Shown: positions 63,457-64,000 of the stretch, one piece after another
Position numbering within the stretch: position 1 is the stretch's first letter
Layout of the letters: the number at the start of each line of letters is the position of its first letter
NCBI RefSeq assembly: GCF_001544315.1
Contig: NZ_BCQG01000016.1
Location: 1 to 64,000, forward strand
Reading direction: 5' to 3'
DNA length: 64,000 bases
Source: Geobacillus jurassicus NBRC 107829
GTDB taxonomy: Bacteria > Bacillota > Bacilli > Bacillales > Anoxybacillaceae
Made by a program: the position numbers and the translations under genes
Notes under the pieces: generated by a model
Databases searched by the model: none
What the model was told of the DNA's origin: nothing
Seen by the model: only the letters and a program-made list of their open reading frames with translations

Positions 63457-63621
63457 ATGAAGCGACGCCTGAAACAAACGAATCCGGAGCAAAAAACGCG
63501 CAACGGCCAAAACAATAACGATCTCGAGCTTGGCCAAGGCTTTGATCCGGTGAAGCTGGCGAAAAAACAATACGAGGAAACGGGCGGCCAACCGGCCCGC
63601 TCCAAGCAGCGGAACGGGTGA
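63457..63621 (+). CDS. Small basic hydrophilic protein, 54 residues, unknown function
   Basis: 54 residues: KRRLKQTNPEQKTRNGQNNN, then ELGQGFDPVKLAKKQYEETG and ending SKQRNG. It is highly hydrophilic and basic, reminiscent of small spore proteins, but fits no known family I can name. CGAGGAGGAACACGAC is a strong ribosome-binding site 7 bases before the ATG. The short spacing suggests cotranscription with ytzC. A terminator follows. Confidence 0.7.
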   Translation: MKRRLKQTNPEQKTRNGQNNNDLELGQGFDPVKLAKKQYEETGGQPARSKQRNG

Positions 63622-63628
63622 CGACAAG

Positions 63629-63660
63629 CCAAAGGGGCGGATGCCGCTCCGTCTTTTTCT
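63629..63660 (+). terminator. Terminator after the small basic protein gene
   Basis: GGGGCGG-ATG-CCGCTCC (one G-U) with a following T-rich stretch. Confidence 0.6.
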
Positions 63661-63727
63661 TCTTTTCCGCGCAGGAGCCCCCGCTTCAAAAGCCATTATT
63701 TCAGTGGGGGAGTTAGTTTTGAAAAAA

Positions 63728-63765
63728 AGCGGCGGACGCATCGGAACGCTCCGCCTTTTTTATTG
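63728..63765. terminator. Second terminator-like hairpin
   Basis: AAAAGCGGCGGACG...CGCTCCGCCTTTTT, with A and T tracts. Confidence 0.6.
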
Positions 63766-63834
63766 CATTTTTTCCTGTTTTCCCCTACAATTGTTTCGGG
63801 AGTCAAAAGAAAAACACGAAAAGGATGATGACCG

Positions 63835-64000
63835 ATGCCCCGCGCTCTTTGGTGGCTGCTTGTCGGCATGGCGCTCAATGTGACAGGGGCGTCGTTTTTA
63901 TGGCCGCTCAATACGATCTATTTGCACGAACAGCTCGGCCAGCCGCTCGCGGTCGCGGGTGTCGTGCTCATGCTCAACTCCGGCGGCAGCGTCATCGGCA
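63835..64000 (+). CDS. MFS transporter, 5' part only
   Basis: The first 55 residues, cut by the window end. They show a membrane helix (ALWWLLVGMALNVTGASFLW) and a loop PLNTIYLHEQLGQPLAVAG leading into helix 2 (VVLMLNSGGSVIG), as at the start of MFS multidrug-type transporters. AAAAGGATGATGACC precedes the ATG at 63835. In B. subtilis the MFS gene yttB lies in this neighbourhood, so it could be its equivalent; the visible part is too short to be sure. Confidence 0.75.
   Translation, partial: MPRALWWLLVGMALNVTGASFLWPLNTIYLHEQLGQPLAVAGVVLMLNSGGSVIG

Overview
The window is a Geobacillus-type chromosome segment (thermophilic Bacillaceae). The basis is a GC-rich, strongly third-position-GC coding style, a glycogen branching enzyme that closely resembles the well-known Geobacillus stearothermophilus protein, IS630/IS1634/IS21-type elements typical of Geobacillus, and gene order shared with Bacillus subtilis (yteA, menF-D-H-B-E, luxS-ytzI-dps-ytkC-ytkD-ytlDCA-ytmA-ytmB, pckA-metK-ytoA-ytpB-ytqB-ytzC). 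Species assignment is an inference; no rRNA or tRNA gene was seen.

Layout. 1-5120: AT-richer accessory DNA with a GNAT pseudogene split by a 154-bp MITE, an O-methyltransferase, an alpha/beta hydrolase, two further GNATs and an IS630 element. 5572-8923: a tandem-repeat coiled-coil protein, a frameshifted small membrane protein, a LysE-type exporter and a CDF metal exporter. 9137-17068: a five-gene glycogen operon glgB-C-D-A-P. 17369-26731: an AIM24-like protein, YteA and the menaquinone genes menA and menF-D-H-B, then menE. 26810-32532: small conserved proteins and three Fur-box-bearing units, including a large lipoprotein and a beta-propeller/di-heme cytochrome lipoprotein. 32690-34939: two Zur-box units, a zinc-binding lipoprotein and a COG0523 GTPase. 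35027-42415: yidD, luxS, ytzI, dps, a holin-like gene, a Nudix gene and an SsuABC-like importer. 42484-56650: an accessory island with an Rpn nuclease, an orphan CRISPR-like repeat, a broken MFS gene, IS1634/IS3/IS21/IS1182 remnants, an AT-rich Cys-rich-peptide export cluster and a lipoprotein/permease cassette. 56751-64000: core genes pckA, S-box metK, ytoA, ytpB, ytqB, ytzC and the start of an MFS gene.

Best candidate for an undescribed system: 48652-52421. A 62-residue peptide with seven cysteines lies just downstream of a membrane-anchored CxxC thioredoxin-like gene. Divergently transcribed is an operon for a peptide-type ABC exporter without a protease domain, a MauE-like membrane protein and a MauD/TlpA-like CxxC protein. 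In methylamine dehydrogenase maturation, MauD and MauE are needed to produce a disulfide-rich small subunit. The arrangement therefore suggests export and oxidative folding of a disulfide-rich peptide (bacteriocin, toxin or signal). No lanthionine, radical-SAM or YcaO modification enzyme is nearby. The second most unusual observation is a solitary 30-bp CRISPR-like repeat (43833-43862) preceded by a leader-like hairpin, with no array and no cas genes in the window.
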